Source of the DNA: Candidatus Fimimorpha excrementavium
GTDB lineage: Bacteria > Bacillota > Clostridia > Lachnospirales > Lachnospiraceae
DNA: 64,000 nt
Direction of reading: 5' to 3'
NCBI GenBank assembly: GCA_018710785.1
Contig: DVJD01000034.1
Location: 1-64,000, forward strand
Shown here: piece after piece, positions 1 to 9,148 of the stretch
Position numbering within the stretch: the stretch's first letter is position 1
Layout: every line of letters starts with the position of its first letter
Notes under the pieces: model-generated
Seen by the model: the letters and a program-made list of their open reading frames with translations, nothing else
The model's database searches: none
What the model was told of the DNA's origin: nothing
Made by a program: the position numbers and the translations under genes

Positions 1-7
1 ATTTTTT

Positions 8-427
8 ATGGATCAGTACAGAACACGGAAATTACTGGCATTTCAGCTGGATTATGCGGCGAAAAAAAGCGGTCTGTCCATGGAAGAGACGTACCTGCTG
101 TTTTGTCTGATGCAATCCGGGGAATATTCCACCATTGAAGAGATGGCAGACTTTACGGGACTGACACCGAGAAAACTGTCCCTTCTTTTGCAGAAGCTGG
201 AGAAAAAGAAGCTGATCCAAAAGGAAAACCAGCGGAAGAAATGGAAGGTGGTGCTGACGCCTGAGACGGCTTCTCTTCAGACGGATCTTCGCCTGGCAGA
301 GGAGGACGTGCAGGCCATTCGCTTCAGCGGCTTTACCGAAGAAGAACTGCTTCAGTATAAAAGGCTGGAAGAGAAAATACAGGAGCATACCATCGAGTAT
401 TTCATACGGGCATTGGCGCTGACATGA
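8..427 (+). CDS. MarR-like winged-helix transcriptional regulator
   Basis: A 139-residue protein with a MarR-type winged-helix layout: an N-terminal helix, a helix-turn-helix around residues 40-65 (EEMADFTGLTPRKLSLLLQKL), a basic wing (KENQRKKWKVVLT) and a C-terminal helix. It probably binds DNA as a dimer. Only seven bases lie upstream of this ATG and the frame stays open to the window edge, so the true start may be outside and no ribosome site can be judged. It ends 66 bases before the ABC transporter, so local control of that transporter is plausible but inferred. The ligand is unknown. Confidence 0.6.
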   Translation: MDQYRTRKLLAFQLDYAAKKSGLSMEETYLLFCLMQSGEYSTIEEMADFTGLTPRKLSLLLQKLEKKKLIQKENQRKKWKVVLTPETASLQTDLRLAEEDVQAIRFSGFTEEELLQYKRLEEKIQEHTIEYFIRALALT

Positions 428-493
428 ATGGAGAAAATGCGTATGACTTTGGGATGAATATTTATAGGCAGAATGATTAGAAGGAGTAAACGT

Positions 494-3202
494 ATGCTGC
501 AAATTAAAAATATCAGTAAAAAGTATGTGACAGGCGATTTGGTTCAAAATGCCCTCAATAATGTATCTCTGAATTTAAGGGAAAACGAATTTGTCGCCAT
601 TTTGGGCCCCAGCGGTTCGGGTAAAACCACGCTTTTGAATATCATCGGCGGTCTGGACCGGTATGACAGCGGAGATCTGATCATCAACGGCATCTCCACA
701 AAGAAATACAAAGACAGAGACTGGGATTCCTATCGAAACCACAGCATCGGTTTTGTATTTCAGAGCTATAACCTGATTCCCCACCAGTCGGTACTCTCCA
801 ATGTGGAACTGGCGCTTACGATTTCCGGCGTATCCAAATCGGAGAGAAGAAGGCGGGCAAAACAGGCGCTGGAAGAGGTGGGACTGGGCAATCAGTTTCA
901 CAAAAAGCCCAATCAGATGTCGGGGGGACAGATGCAGAGAGTTGCCATTGCCAGGGCGCTGATCAATGATCCGGATATTTTGCTTGCAGATGAGCCCACA
1001 GGAGCCCTGGACAGTGAGACGAGCATCCAGGTCATGGAGCTTTTGAAAAAAGTGGCAAAGGACCGTCTCGTCGTCATGGTAACACACAATCCGGAACTGG
1101 CAGAATCCTATGCCAACCGAATCGTGCGGGTGAAGGACGGACAGATCATAAGCGATACGAATCCCTATCTTCCGGATGAAACGAACATGAGTCCGCCGGA
1201 ACATAAAAACATGGGGAAGTCTTCCATGTCATTCGCCACATCCCTGTCTTTAAGTTTCAACAACCTGAAGACGAAAAAGGGGAGGACTTTGCTGACTTCC
1301 TTTGCCGGTTCCATCGGAATCATCGGCATTGCACTGATTTTGTCCATATCCACGGGAGTCAACAATTATATTCAGAATATTCAGAAGGAGACCATGACAT
1401 CCTATCCCATTACCATTGATGCCCAGACCATCGATTTGGGCAGTATCATGGCAGACGGGCAGGCGGCCACGGTCAATCGGGAGGCGGACCATGGGCTGGA
1501 TGCGGTATATTCCAATGATATGGAATTTGAGATGGCCTCCTCCATGATGACGAACATTACGGAGAATAATCTGACGGCCTTTAAACAGTATCTGGACGAT
1601 CCGGACAGTGAGATCCATTCCTATATCGGGGAAAACGGCATTATGTATTCCTATAATACCAAATTCGGAATCTATACCCATGATCCCGACGGCACATTTG
1701 TCAATACGGACGGAAGTACGCTGAGCAGTTCCAAGGAGACTTCCATGTTTTCCGGCATGGAAGAGATGAATGCCATGATGTCCGGCGGCAATTTTGAGGA
1801 GCTTCTTCCCAATTCGGACGGAACGGGCATCAGCGCTGCGGTTACCGACAGTTATGATGTGGTCTATGGATCCTGGCCGCAGCAATACGATGAGATGGTG
1901 CTGGTATTGGATGAAAACAACGAAATTCCCACCAGCACGCTGTATGAACTGGGGCTGCTTCCCACCGATGAGTACAGGGAGATTATGGAAAAAATCGAAG
2001 ACGGGGAAGAAATCACCATGGATACCAAGAGCTGGAGTTATGAAGAAATCTGTAAAAAAGAATTTGTACTGATTCCGGCCTGCGATACGTATGTGAAAAA
2101 TGAGGACGGCACCTTTGATTATGTGGCAGAGGATACGCAGAAAATGGAAGAGCTGATGGAAGATGCCCTGCCCATGAAAATCACCGGAATTGTGCGTCAG
2201 AAGGAAGACGGGACCTATTCCATCGGGAGAGCCATGGGCTATACCAAGGCTTTGACCGATTATCTGATCGATTATACCAATGAAAGCGAAGTCGTAAAAG
2301 CCCAGGAGGACAGCCCGGAGGTCAATGTATTGAATCATCTGACTTTTTCTCCATCCGATGATGCCGAGAAGATCGAGGATGCCAAAATTTATCTGGCAGA
2401 CCTGGGTGTATCGGATAAGGCAGCCCTCTTCCAGTCTATGATTCAGACCATTTATGCCGATGATCCCCAGACATCGGCACAGATGCTTTCCATGGGAGAG
2501 ACCCAGATGGCAGCGATGCTGGATCAGTATCTGGAGAACCCGGATGACAAAGTGCTTTTAAACATCTATGATACCTATATTTCCACGGGAACCTATGAGG
2601 AAAACATGGAAAACTTCGGTGTCATCAGCCGGGACGCGCCGTCTTCCATCAGTCTTTATGCCGACAGCTTCGAAAATAAGGACGCGATTTCCGACTGCAT
2701 TGAGCGCTACAATGAGACGGCAGACCAGGAAGACCAGATCAGCTACACCGATTACGTGGGACTTCTGATGTCTTCTGTGACTACCATCGTCAACGTCATC
2801 TCCTATGTACTGATTGCCTTCGTGGCGGTGTCCCTGGTCGTATCCTCCATCATGATCGGCATCATCACCTATATTTCGGTTCTGGAGCGTACGAAGGAAA
2901 TCGGTATCCTGCGTGCCATCGGGGCCTCCAAACGAAACATTTCCCAGGTCTTCAATGCGGAAACCTTTATCATCGGACTCTGCTCCGGCCTGATCGGCAT
3001 AGGCGTCACGCTGCTGCTTTTGATTCCGGGAAATGCCGTCATCCACTCGGTGGCAGGCACCACGGATGTCAATGCAGCCCTCCCTGTGGGAAGCGCGGTT
3101 GTCCTTGTGCTTCTGAGTATGCTTTTAACTATGCTGGGCGGATTGATTCCTTCCAAGAAAGCAGCCAGAAAAGATCCGGTGACAGCGCTGCGTACAGAGT
3201 AA
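494..3202 (+). CDS. MacB/FtsX-type ABC transporter, fused ATPase and permease
   Basis: A 902-residue fusion. The N-terminal ATPase (about residues 1-225) has Walker A GPSGSGKTTLLN, signature MSGGQMQRVAIARAL, Walker B ILLADEPTGALD and an H-loop histidine. A membrane segment follows near residue 260, then a large extracellular region of about 450 residues, then three C-terminal membrane segments of the FtsX type. The family moves peptides or lipoproteins or acts mechanically on the envelope; it does not import solutes. The start at 494 is chosen because AAGGAG at 481-486 is ideally spaced; an in-frame ATG at 473 has no such site. A MarR-like gene precedes it. The substrate cannot be told from sequence. 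Confidence 0.85.
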   Translation: MLQIKNISKKYVTGDLVQNALNNVSLNLRENEFVAILGPSGSGKTTLLNIIGGLDRYDSGDLIINGISTKKYKDRDWDSYRNHSIGFVFQSYNLIPHQSVLSNVELALTISGVSKSERRRRAKQALEEVGLGNQFHKKPNQMSGGQMQRVAIARALINDPDILLADEPTGALDSETSIQVMELLKKVAKDRLVVMVTHNPELAESYANRIVRVKDGQIISDTNPYLPDETNMSPPEHKNMGKSSMSFATSLSLSFNNLKTKKGRTLLTSFAGSIGIIGIALILSISTGVNNYIQNIQKETMTSYPITIDAQTIDLGSIMADGQAATVNREADHGLDAVYSNDMEFEMASSMMTNITENNLTAFKQYLDDPDSEIHSYIGENGIMYSYNTKFGIYTHDPDGTFVNTDGSTLSSSKETSMFSGMEEMNAMMSGGNFEELLPNSDGTGISAAVTDSYDVVYGSWPQQYDEMVLVLDENNEIPTSTLYELGLLPTDEYREIMEKIEDGEEITMDTKSWSYEEICKKEFVLIPACDTYVKNEDGTFDYVAEDTQKMEELMEDALPMKITGIVRQKEDGTYSIGRAMGYTKALTDYLIDYTNESEVVKAQEDSPEVNVLNHLTFSPSDDAEKIEDAKIYLADLGVSDKAALFQSMIQTIYADDPQTSAQMLSMGETQMAAMLDQYLENPDDKVLLNIYDTYISTGTYEENMENFGVISRDAPSSISLYADSFENKDAISDCIERYNETADQEDQISYTDYVGLLMSSVTTIVNVISYVLIAFVAVSLVVSSIMIGIITYISVLERTKEIGILRAIGASKRNISQVFNAETFIIGLCSGLIGIGVTLLLLIPGNAVIHSVAGTTDVNAALPVGSAVVLVLLSMLLTMLGGLIPSKKAARKDPVTALRTE

Positions 3203-3204
3203 AT

Positions 3205-3240
3205 AAAAAATCCTGCTGTTTTCAAACGGCAGGATTTTTT
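3205..3240. terminator. Bidirectional terminator
   Basis: An inverted repeat, 3205-3220 with 3225-3240, has A6 on its left flank and T6 on its right. It can therefore stop transcripts from both the convergent ABC transporter and the flavodiiron protein gene. Confidence 0.85.
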
Positions 3241-3253
3241 ATCTTCGGATTTA

Positions 3254-4459
3254 TTATTTATTAAAAGAGGAAACAATGGCTTCCACCATCTGATCCAGCT
3301 GCTCGGTCTGCTCTTCTTTCAGGGAGGAGGCAAGAGAAAGCTGGTTATCCAGCATGGTCATGTTCTTCATTTCTCCGATCATGGCTCTCATATTCTTTCC
3401 GGCTACATTTGCCCAGGTGCCATTGTCCACCACGGCCACTGTACGGTTCTGCAGGTTCAGGGCCTTCAGATCATGGATGGCTGCTTCCATCGGCGGATAC
3501 AGATTCATATTGTAGGTCGGAGAAGCAAATATGATGTGACTGCAGCGCCATGCCTCCGATACGAGATAGGATACATGGGTGCTGGAAACGTCATAAAGCT
3601 TGATGTTTCGGATACCAGCTTCCGATAGCCTGGATGCCAAAACGGTGGCAGCGCTTTCCGTATTTCCGTAGATAGATCCATAGAAGATGACCAATGCCTG
3701 TTCCTCCGGTTCGTAGCGGCTCCATTTGTCGTATTTGTCGATGAACCATGCGAGGTTATTTCTCCATACCGGACCATGGAGCGGGCAGATGACGCTGATA
3801 TCCAGTCCGGATGCTTTTTTCAGGACAGCCTGTACCTGGGGACCGTATTTTCCGACAATGTTGGAATAATATCTGCGGGCATCTTCCAGCCATTCGGATT
3901 CAAAATTCACTTCATCATTGAACAGATTTCCGTCCAGCGCGCCGAAGGAACCAAATGCATCTGCTGAGAAAAGTACCTTTTCGCTGGACTCATAGGTCAT
4001 CATTACTTCCGGCCAGTGTACCATGGGAGCGGTTACAAAGTGCAGGGTATGGGAGCCGAGGGAGAGAGTATCATTTTCTTTGACCGCGATGGTCCGGCCT
4101 TCCAGATCAAAATCATAGAACTGACGGATCATCTGGATTGCCTTGGCTGTGGCAACGATTTTCACATCGGGATAGCGGACAACCAGCTCTTCAATGTTGG
4201 CGCAGTGGTCCGGCTCCATATGATTGATAATCATATAATCCAGCGGCCTTCCGTTCAGGACATGGGCGACGTTTTCCAAAAACTGACGGGTTATGGAAGC
4301 ATCCACGGTATCCACCAAAGCGGTTTTTTCATCTAAAATGACGTAAGAATTATAAGCGACACCGCGTGGGATCGGAAATAAATTTTCAAACAGAGCGAGA
4401 CGATGATCGCTTCCTCCTACCCAATGGATATGATTCGTTACGTTTCTTGTGCAGTACAT
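3254..4459 (-). CDS. Flavodiiron protein (A-type flavoprotein, FprA-like)
   Basis: A 401-residue flavodiiron protein. These enzymes reduce O2 to water (some reduce NO) and protect anaerobes. The N-terminal metallo-beta-lactamase-like domain carries the di-iron ligand motif HMEPDH and later conserved histidines (MVHWPE, CPLHGPVW). The C-terminal flavodoxin domain starts near residue 250 with FYGSIYGNTESAA for FMN binding. No rubredoxin domain is fused on, so electrons must come from a separate partner. The start at 4459 is preceded by GGAGGAG; an in-frame start at 4492 is rejected for lack of one. It diverges from the enolase gene across a region holding a metal-type operator. Confidence 0.9.
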   Translation of the reverse strand: MYCTRNVTNHIHWVGGSDHRLALFENLFPIPRGVAYNSYVILDEKTALVDTVDASITRQFLENVAHVLNGRPLDYMIINHMEPDHCANIEELVVRYPDVKIVATAKAIQMIRQFYDFDLEGRTIAVKENDTLSLGSHTLHFVTAPMVHWPEVMMTYESSEKVLFSADAFGSFGALDGNLFNDEVNFESEWLEDARRYYSNIVGKYGPQVQAVLKKASGLDISVICPLHGPVWRNNLAWFIDKYDKWSRYEPEEQALVIFYGSIYGNTESAATVLASRLSEAGIRNIKLYDVSSTHVSYLVSEAWRCSHIIFASPTYNMNLYPPMEAAIHDLKALNLQNRTVAVVDNGTWANVAGKNMRAMIGEMKNMTMLDNQLSLASSLKEEQTEQLDQMVEAIVSSFNK

Positions 4460-4687
4460 AAAATCTCCTCCTGGAAAAATTATAATAAACAATACAGTTG
4501 TCTCTCAGAGTAAAAAAACTTTTTACTCATTCGCAGATAAAGTATATCACGAAATAGAAATTTTGTATATGATTTCATTTTGCCGTGAAAAATTTTTTTG
4601 GAACAGGGAAGAATATAATTGAATGAGAGATACCCAGACGGCTGCGTGATCGGGGTATTGCGGAATGGATTTTTTTGGCAAAAGGAC

Positions 4688-4717
4688 TTGACGCGCAGAA
4701 GAGAAATGTGGTATTTT
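4688..4717 (+). promoter_or_regulatory. Promoter upstream of enolase
   Basis: TTGACG at 4688-4693 and TATTTT at 4712-4717 are separated by 18 bp. The stretch resembles the promoter at 8858, sharing CAGAAG in the spacer and TGTGGTATT at the -10. A TTAG-N6-CTAA operator begins eight bases after the -10, where a bound repressor would block initiation. Confidence 0.65.
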
Positions 4718-4724
4718 CTATATA

Positions 4725-4740
4725 GTTAGTTTTCGCTAAC
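4725..4740. promoter_or_regulatory. DtxR/IdeR-type metalloregulator operator (enolase)
   Basis: GTTAG, six bases, CTAAC: a perfect 5-bp inverted repeat. The inner TTAG-N6-CTAA has the same half-sites and spacing as the core of the classical DtxR/IdeR site (TTAGGTTAGCCTAA). Matching boxes occur at 8897 and 9030. The regulator itself is not in the window, so its identity (DtxR, IdeR or MntR type) is inferred. Confidence 0.6.
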
Positions 4741-4761
4741 CTGTGAATCAATCATTGGAAT

Positions 4762-6151
<1,390 letters not shown>

Positions 6152-6162
6152 AAAAGAAAGAG

Positions 6163-6204
6163 GAAGTCCATTTCGGTCTTTGGGATCGGAATGGACTTCT
6201 GTTT
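6163..6204 (+). terminator. Terminator after enolase
   Basis: GAAGTCCATT (6163-6172) pairs perfectly with AATGGACTTC (6190-6199), followed by a short T-rich run. The tail overlaps the -35 box of the next promoter at 6203, so the two signals are packed tightly. Confidence 0.6.
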
Positions 6205-6231
6205 GACATTCCATTGGACATGTGGTATGAT
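6203..6231 (+). promoter_or_regulatory. Promoter of the peptide-DUF6110-P-type ATPase operon
   Basis: TTGACA (6203-6208), 17 bp, TATGAT (6226-6231), with TGTGG before the -10 as in the two operator-linked promoters nearby. Downstream, TTAG at 6243 and CTAA at 6259 are 12 bases apart and not the canonical six, so metal control here is only suspected. Confidence 0.7.
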
Positions 6232-6286
6232 TTGGATGGTAATTAGTCAAAACAAATTCTAAGTATGACAGAAAGAAGGAGTGATC

Positions 6287-6367
6287 ATGAAGCAGCATAA
6301 GATGTGGGCATGGGCAGTGTTATTCTGCATGTTTATGGTGTTTGTAACTGGCTATAAGCATAAATAG
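6287..6367 (+). CDS. 26-residue single-pass membrane peptide
   Basis: A very short ORF (start MKQHKMWAW, end TGYKHK) with an excellent ribosome site, AAGGAG at 6276-6281, five bases before the ATG. The middle is one hydrophobic stretch of about 17 residues flanked by lysines and histidine, typical of a small membrane peptide. It is the first gene after the 6203 promoter and precedes the DUF6110-like and P-type ATPase genes, which suggests a role with them. I do not recognise a family. The evidence is the ribosome site, the membrane pattern and the position. Confidence 0.55.
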   Translation: MKQHKMWAWAVLFCMFMVFVTGYKHK

Positions 6368-6434
6368 CTGCTGATTCCTGGGAAGAAAAAGCAAACAGAT
6401 GGGGAATAAATACATAAAGAAAGAAGGAATTTTT

Positions 6435-6725
6435 ATGAAACTGAAATTTGATGCAAAGAGTACAGCATTGTTCGTAGGAGGCGTATTGTTTGGAACTGCG
6501 GGAGTGAAATTGCTGTCCAGCAAAGACGCCAAGAATGCATATGTTCATATGACCGCAGCAGCCCTGAGAGCGAAAGACTGTGTGATGGATACGGTCACAA
6601 AGGTTCAGGAAAATGCGGAAGATATTTTGGCTGAGGCAAAGCAGAAAAATGCAGAGCGTGAGCAGGAGGAAGCCTGCGAAGAAGGCACAGATAAGGAAGC
6701 GGAATCATGTCCGGAAGAAGCATAA
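6435..6725 (+). CDS. DUF6110-like small membrane-anchored protein
   Basis: A protein of 96 residues. A glycine-rich hydrophobic segment near residues 10-28 (ALFVGGVLFGTAGVKLL) is followed by an amphipathic helical stretch and a strongly acidic Glu-rich tail. I recall this pattern as DUF6110, seen next to metal P-type ATPases in Clostridia; that assignment is from memory. The start at 6435 follows AGAAGGAA; the longer ORF from 6399 lacks a good site. It overlaps the ATPase gene by 19 bases, so the two are likely translationally coupled. The glycine-rich helix could oligomerise. A FezA-like ferrosome role is possible but unproven. Confidence 0.6.
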   Translation: MKLKFDAKSTALFVGGVLFGTAGVKLLSSKDAKNAYVHMTAAALRAKDCVMDTVTKVQENAEDILAEAKQKNAEREQEEACEEGTDKEAESCPEEA

Positions 6726-8830
6726 ATTTTAAAATTGTTCATGAAATCAAAGGGAGAATGCGCATCTCCCTTTTTGAAAAGCGGCTGACACTGAAACAGG
6801 CAGATATGCTGCAGTATTATCTTCTGTCTAAAAAAGGGATTCTGACTGCGAAAATATATGAGAGGACGGCGGATGCCGCCATCGAATACCGGCCTGATGT
6901 GGTGTCCAGAGCGGACGTGCTGGCGTGGCTTCACGGTTTTTCGTTTCAGGATGAAAAAAATCTGGAACTGATCCCGGAACATACCGGGAGGGAACTGAAT
7001 ATACAGTATAAAGAAAAACTGGTGGGACATGTCTTGGTTCGGTGCGCCACCCGCCTGCTGCTGCCTGCCCCGCTTAGAAGGCTAAAGGCGGTCTGGAATG
7101 CAGTGCGTTTTATCAAAATGGGCATTCGATGCCTGGCGAAAGGGAGGCTGGAAGTTCCCGTGCTGGATGCCGCAGCCATCGGCGTTTCTTTGCTGCGCGG
7201 AGATTATGATACGGCTTCTTCTGTGATGTTTTTGCTGAAAACAGGGGAACTCCTGGAAGAATGGACCCACAAAAAGTCAGTGGATGATCTGGCCAGAAGC
7301 ATGTGTCTGAACGTGGACAAGGTCTGGCTGATCCGGGATGGGAAACAGATTCAGGCGGCGGCTTCGTCCGTTTGCGAGGGCGATGTCATCTGCGTTCAGG
7401 CCGGAAGTATGATTCCCATGGACGGCGTGGTGGTGGCCGGAGAAGCCATGGTAAATCAGGCGTCTCTGACGGGAGAAGCGATTCCGGTGAAGCGGGCGGC
7501 CGGTGCCTATGTGTATGCCGGGACCGTTCTGGAAGAGGGAGAACTCTCATTTTGTGTAAAGAAGGCGGCCGGTGCCACAAGGTATGAAAAGATCATACAG
7601 ATGATTGAGGAATCGGAAAAAATAAAATCCTCACTGGAAAGTCATGCCGAGCATCTGGCGGACCGCCTCGTACCGTTCAGCTTCCTTGGAACAGGGCTGA
7701 CCTACTTGCTTACAAGGAACATAACAAAGGCGATCTCCATACTGATGGTGGATTTTTCATGTGCGCTGAAACTGGCGATGCCGCTTTCCGTCCTGTCGGC
7801 AATGCGCGAATGCAGCCAATATCAGGTGACGGTTAAGGGCGGAAAGTTTTTGGAAGCGGCTGCAGCCGCGCAGACGCTGGTTTTTGATAAAACGGGGACG
7901 CTGACAAAGTCTCAGCCATCCGTCAGAGAGGTGATTCCGTTTGGAGGCAGGGACCGAAAGGAGATGCTGCGCCTGGCCGCCTGTCTGGAAGAACATTTCC
8001 CCCACTCCATGGCCAATGCTGTGGTGATGCAGGCGAAAAAGGAGCAGCTGCGCCACGAAGAGCTGCATTCCAAAGTGGAATACATTGTCGCCCATGGCAT
8101 ATCCTCTTACGTCGCGGAAGAAAAGGTGGTAATCGGCAGTTACCATTTTGTGTTTGAGGATGAAGGAGTGAAAATTCCGAAAGGGGAAGAAGAAAGATTT
8201 GATGCCCTCTCTCCGGAATATTCCTATTTATATATGGCCATATCGGGCGTTTTGGCAGCTGTAATCGGCATTGAAGATCCTCTTCGCCCGGAGGCCGCGT
8301 CGGTGATACGGGCTTTAAAAGAAAGCGGTTTTGAGAAAATCGTGATGATGACAGGAGACAGTGAAAAGACGGCCCGGGCAGTGGCAGAAAAAGTGGGCGT
8401 GGATGAATACTATGCGGAAGTGCTTCCGGAAGACAAAGCTTCCTTTGTAAAAAAGGAGAAACAGGCAGGAAGGGTTGTCATGATGGTGGGCGATGGCATC
8501 AATGATTCCCCGGCTCTCTCGGAAGCGGATGTGGGCATTTCCATCCGTGAGGGTGCCCAGATAGCTAGGACGATTTCAGACATCACCATATCAGGGGATG
8601 ATCTGTTTAAACTCGTAACCTTAAAACGTCTAAGCTGTGCCCTGATGAAACGGATTCATGGGAATTACCGTTTTGTCATGAGCTTTAATACCATGCTGAT
8701 TCTGCTGGGGCTTGCAGGTGTGCTGCCGCTCTCTACATCGGCATTTCTTCATAATGGTTCCACACTGGCCCTTGGAATGAAAAGTATGACTCCTCTTTTG
8801 CCAGAAGAAGAAAAGAGGACAGTGGTATAG
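6707..8830 (+). CDS. P1B-type heavy-metal ATPase, possibly FezB-like
   Basis: A 707-residue P-type ATPase that would move a transition metal across a membrane. It has the phosphorylation motif DKTGTLTKS (Asp394), actuator motif SLTGEAIPV, MTGDSEKTA and hinge motif GDGINDSPALSEADVG. The membrane metal-site motif, often CPC or SPC, reads S351-C352-A353-L-K. The N-terminus is an HMA-like fold without CxxC but with a basic KGRMR motif at residues 15-19. From memory, ferrosome FezB (P1B-6) proteins are recognised by a Gly-Arg-rich N-terminal motif of this kind; the match is suggestive only. It overlaps the DUF6110-like gene upstream. The metal is not determined; iron is favoured by the neighbourhood. 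Confidence 0.85.
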   Translation: MSGRSINFKIVHEIKGRMRISLFEKRLTLKQADMLQYYLLSKKGILTAKIYERTADAAIEYRPDVVSRADVLAWLHGFSFQDEKNLELIPEHTGRELNIQYKEKLVGHVLVRCATRLLLPAPLRRLKAVWNAVRFIKMGIRCLAKGRLEVPVLDAAAIGVSLLRGDYDTASSVMFLLKTGELLEEWTHKKSVDDLARSMCLNVDKVWLIRDGKQIQAAASSVCEGDVICVQAGSMIPMDGVVVAGEAMVNQASLTGEAIPVKRAAGAYVYAGTVLEEGELSFCVKKAAGATRYEKIIQMIEESEKIKSSLESHAEHLADRLVPFSFLGTGLTYLLTRNITKAISILMVDFSCALKLAMPLSVLSAMRECSQYQVTVKGGKFLEAAAAAQTLVFDKTGTLTKSQPSVREVIPFGGRDRKEMLRLAACLEEHFPHSMANAVVMQAKKEQLRHEELHSKVEYIVAHGISSYVAEEKVVIGSYHFVFEDEGVKIPKGEEERFDALSPEYSYLYMAISGVLAAVIGIEDPLRPEAASVIRALKESGFEKIVMMTGDSEKTARAVAEKVGVDEYYAEVLPEDKASFVKKEKQAGRVVMMVGDGINDSPALSEADVGISIREGAQIARTISDITISGDDLFKLVTLKRLSCALMKRIHGNYRFVMSFNTMLILLGLAGVLPLSTSAFLHNGSTLALGMKSMTPLLPEEEKRTVV

Positions 8831-8857
8831 GATTGTAAAAATATTCAGCAGATGCGA

Positions 8858-8886
8858 TTGACAAACAGAAGGATGTGTGGTATTAT
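8858..8886 (+). promoter_or_regulatory. Promoter of the DUF3793-flavodoxin-ZIP operon
   Basis: Consensus TTGACA (8858-8863), exactly 17 bp, TATTAT (8881-8886). The DtxR-type box at 8897-8912 covers the expected transcription start, a classical repressor position. Confidence 0.8.
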
Positions 8887-8896
8887 ACTCTTGTAA

Positions 8897-8912
8897 GTTA
8901 GTTAAGGCTAAT
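8897..8912. promoter_or_regulatory. DtxR/IdeR-type operator, promoter-proximal
   Basis: GTTAG, six bases (TTAAGG), CTAAT: the same half-sites and spacing as the box at 4725, with one mismatch in the outer position. It begins 11 bases after the -10 of the 8858 promoter. Confidence 0.65.
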
Positions 8913-8986
8913 CATTATTTTCCCAGATGATTGGTTGATGCTGATTACAAGCTCTTCTTTTACAGCGATCACAAATACAGAAGTGT

Positions 8987-9019
8987 ATAGATGGCGGGTA
9001 GTTTCTATCCGCTATCTAT
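8987..9019 (+). promoter_or_regulatory. 15-bp RNA hairpin in the leader
   Basis: Bases 8987-9001 pair with 9005-9019 around a three-base loop. All 15 pairs form in RNA, two of them as G-U wobbles, which suggests selection at RNA level. No T-run follows, so it is not a standard terminator. Confidence 0.45.
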
Positions 9020-9029
9020 CTCTTCCGAG

Positions 9030-9045
9030 GTTAGCTTAAACTAAC
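9030..9045. promoter_or_regulatory. DtxR/IdeR-type operator, leader-internal
   Basis: GTTAG, six bases (CTTAAA), CTAAC: a perfect inverted repeat identical in layout to the 4725 box. It lies 133 bases downstream of the first box in this leader, so it could act as a roadblock or as the operator of a second start site. Confidence 0.6.
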
Positions 9046-9067
9046 TTAAAATATTCCAGGCGAATGA

Positions 9068-9094
9068 ATGCCTGGCAGGTACATGCCTGGCAGG
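9068..9094. repeat. 12-bp direct repeat pair
   Basis: ATGCCTGGCAGG occurs at 9068-9079 and 9083-9094. Each contains the inverted repeat TGCC-T-GGCA, and CCAGGC at 9056-9061 can pair with the first copy at 9070-9075. Alternative foldings are therefore possible just ahead of the gene. Confidence 0.6.
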
Positions 9095-9148
9095 CGTGTG
9101 ATTCTGGCTCAATACCCCCAAAATAATGTACGGAGAATAAAAACAAAT

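Larger units (their letters stand above)
8831..9148. other. Metal-regulated leader region before DUF3793
   Basis: A 318-base gap holding a strong promoter (8858-8886), two DtxR-type boxes (8897 and 9030), a 15-bp hairpin (8987-9019) and 12-bp direct repeats (9068-9094). An ATG at 9068 opens the same frame as the DUF3793 gene, but it lies in the repeats and lacks a ribosome site. The unusually long structured leader suggests control beyond simple repression. Confidence 0.6.

Noticed and set aside
1250-2338. Long minus-strand frame opposite the ABC transporter (362 codons)
   Set aside because: Antisense shadow of a clear coding gene; no family resemblance and no ribosome site.
9068-9148. ATG at 9068 as start of the DUF3793 protein
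   Set aside because: The N-terminal extension would be encoded by the 12-bp direct repeats and lacks a ribosome site. It is treated as leader.
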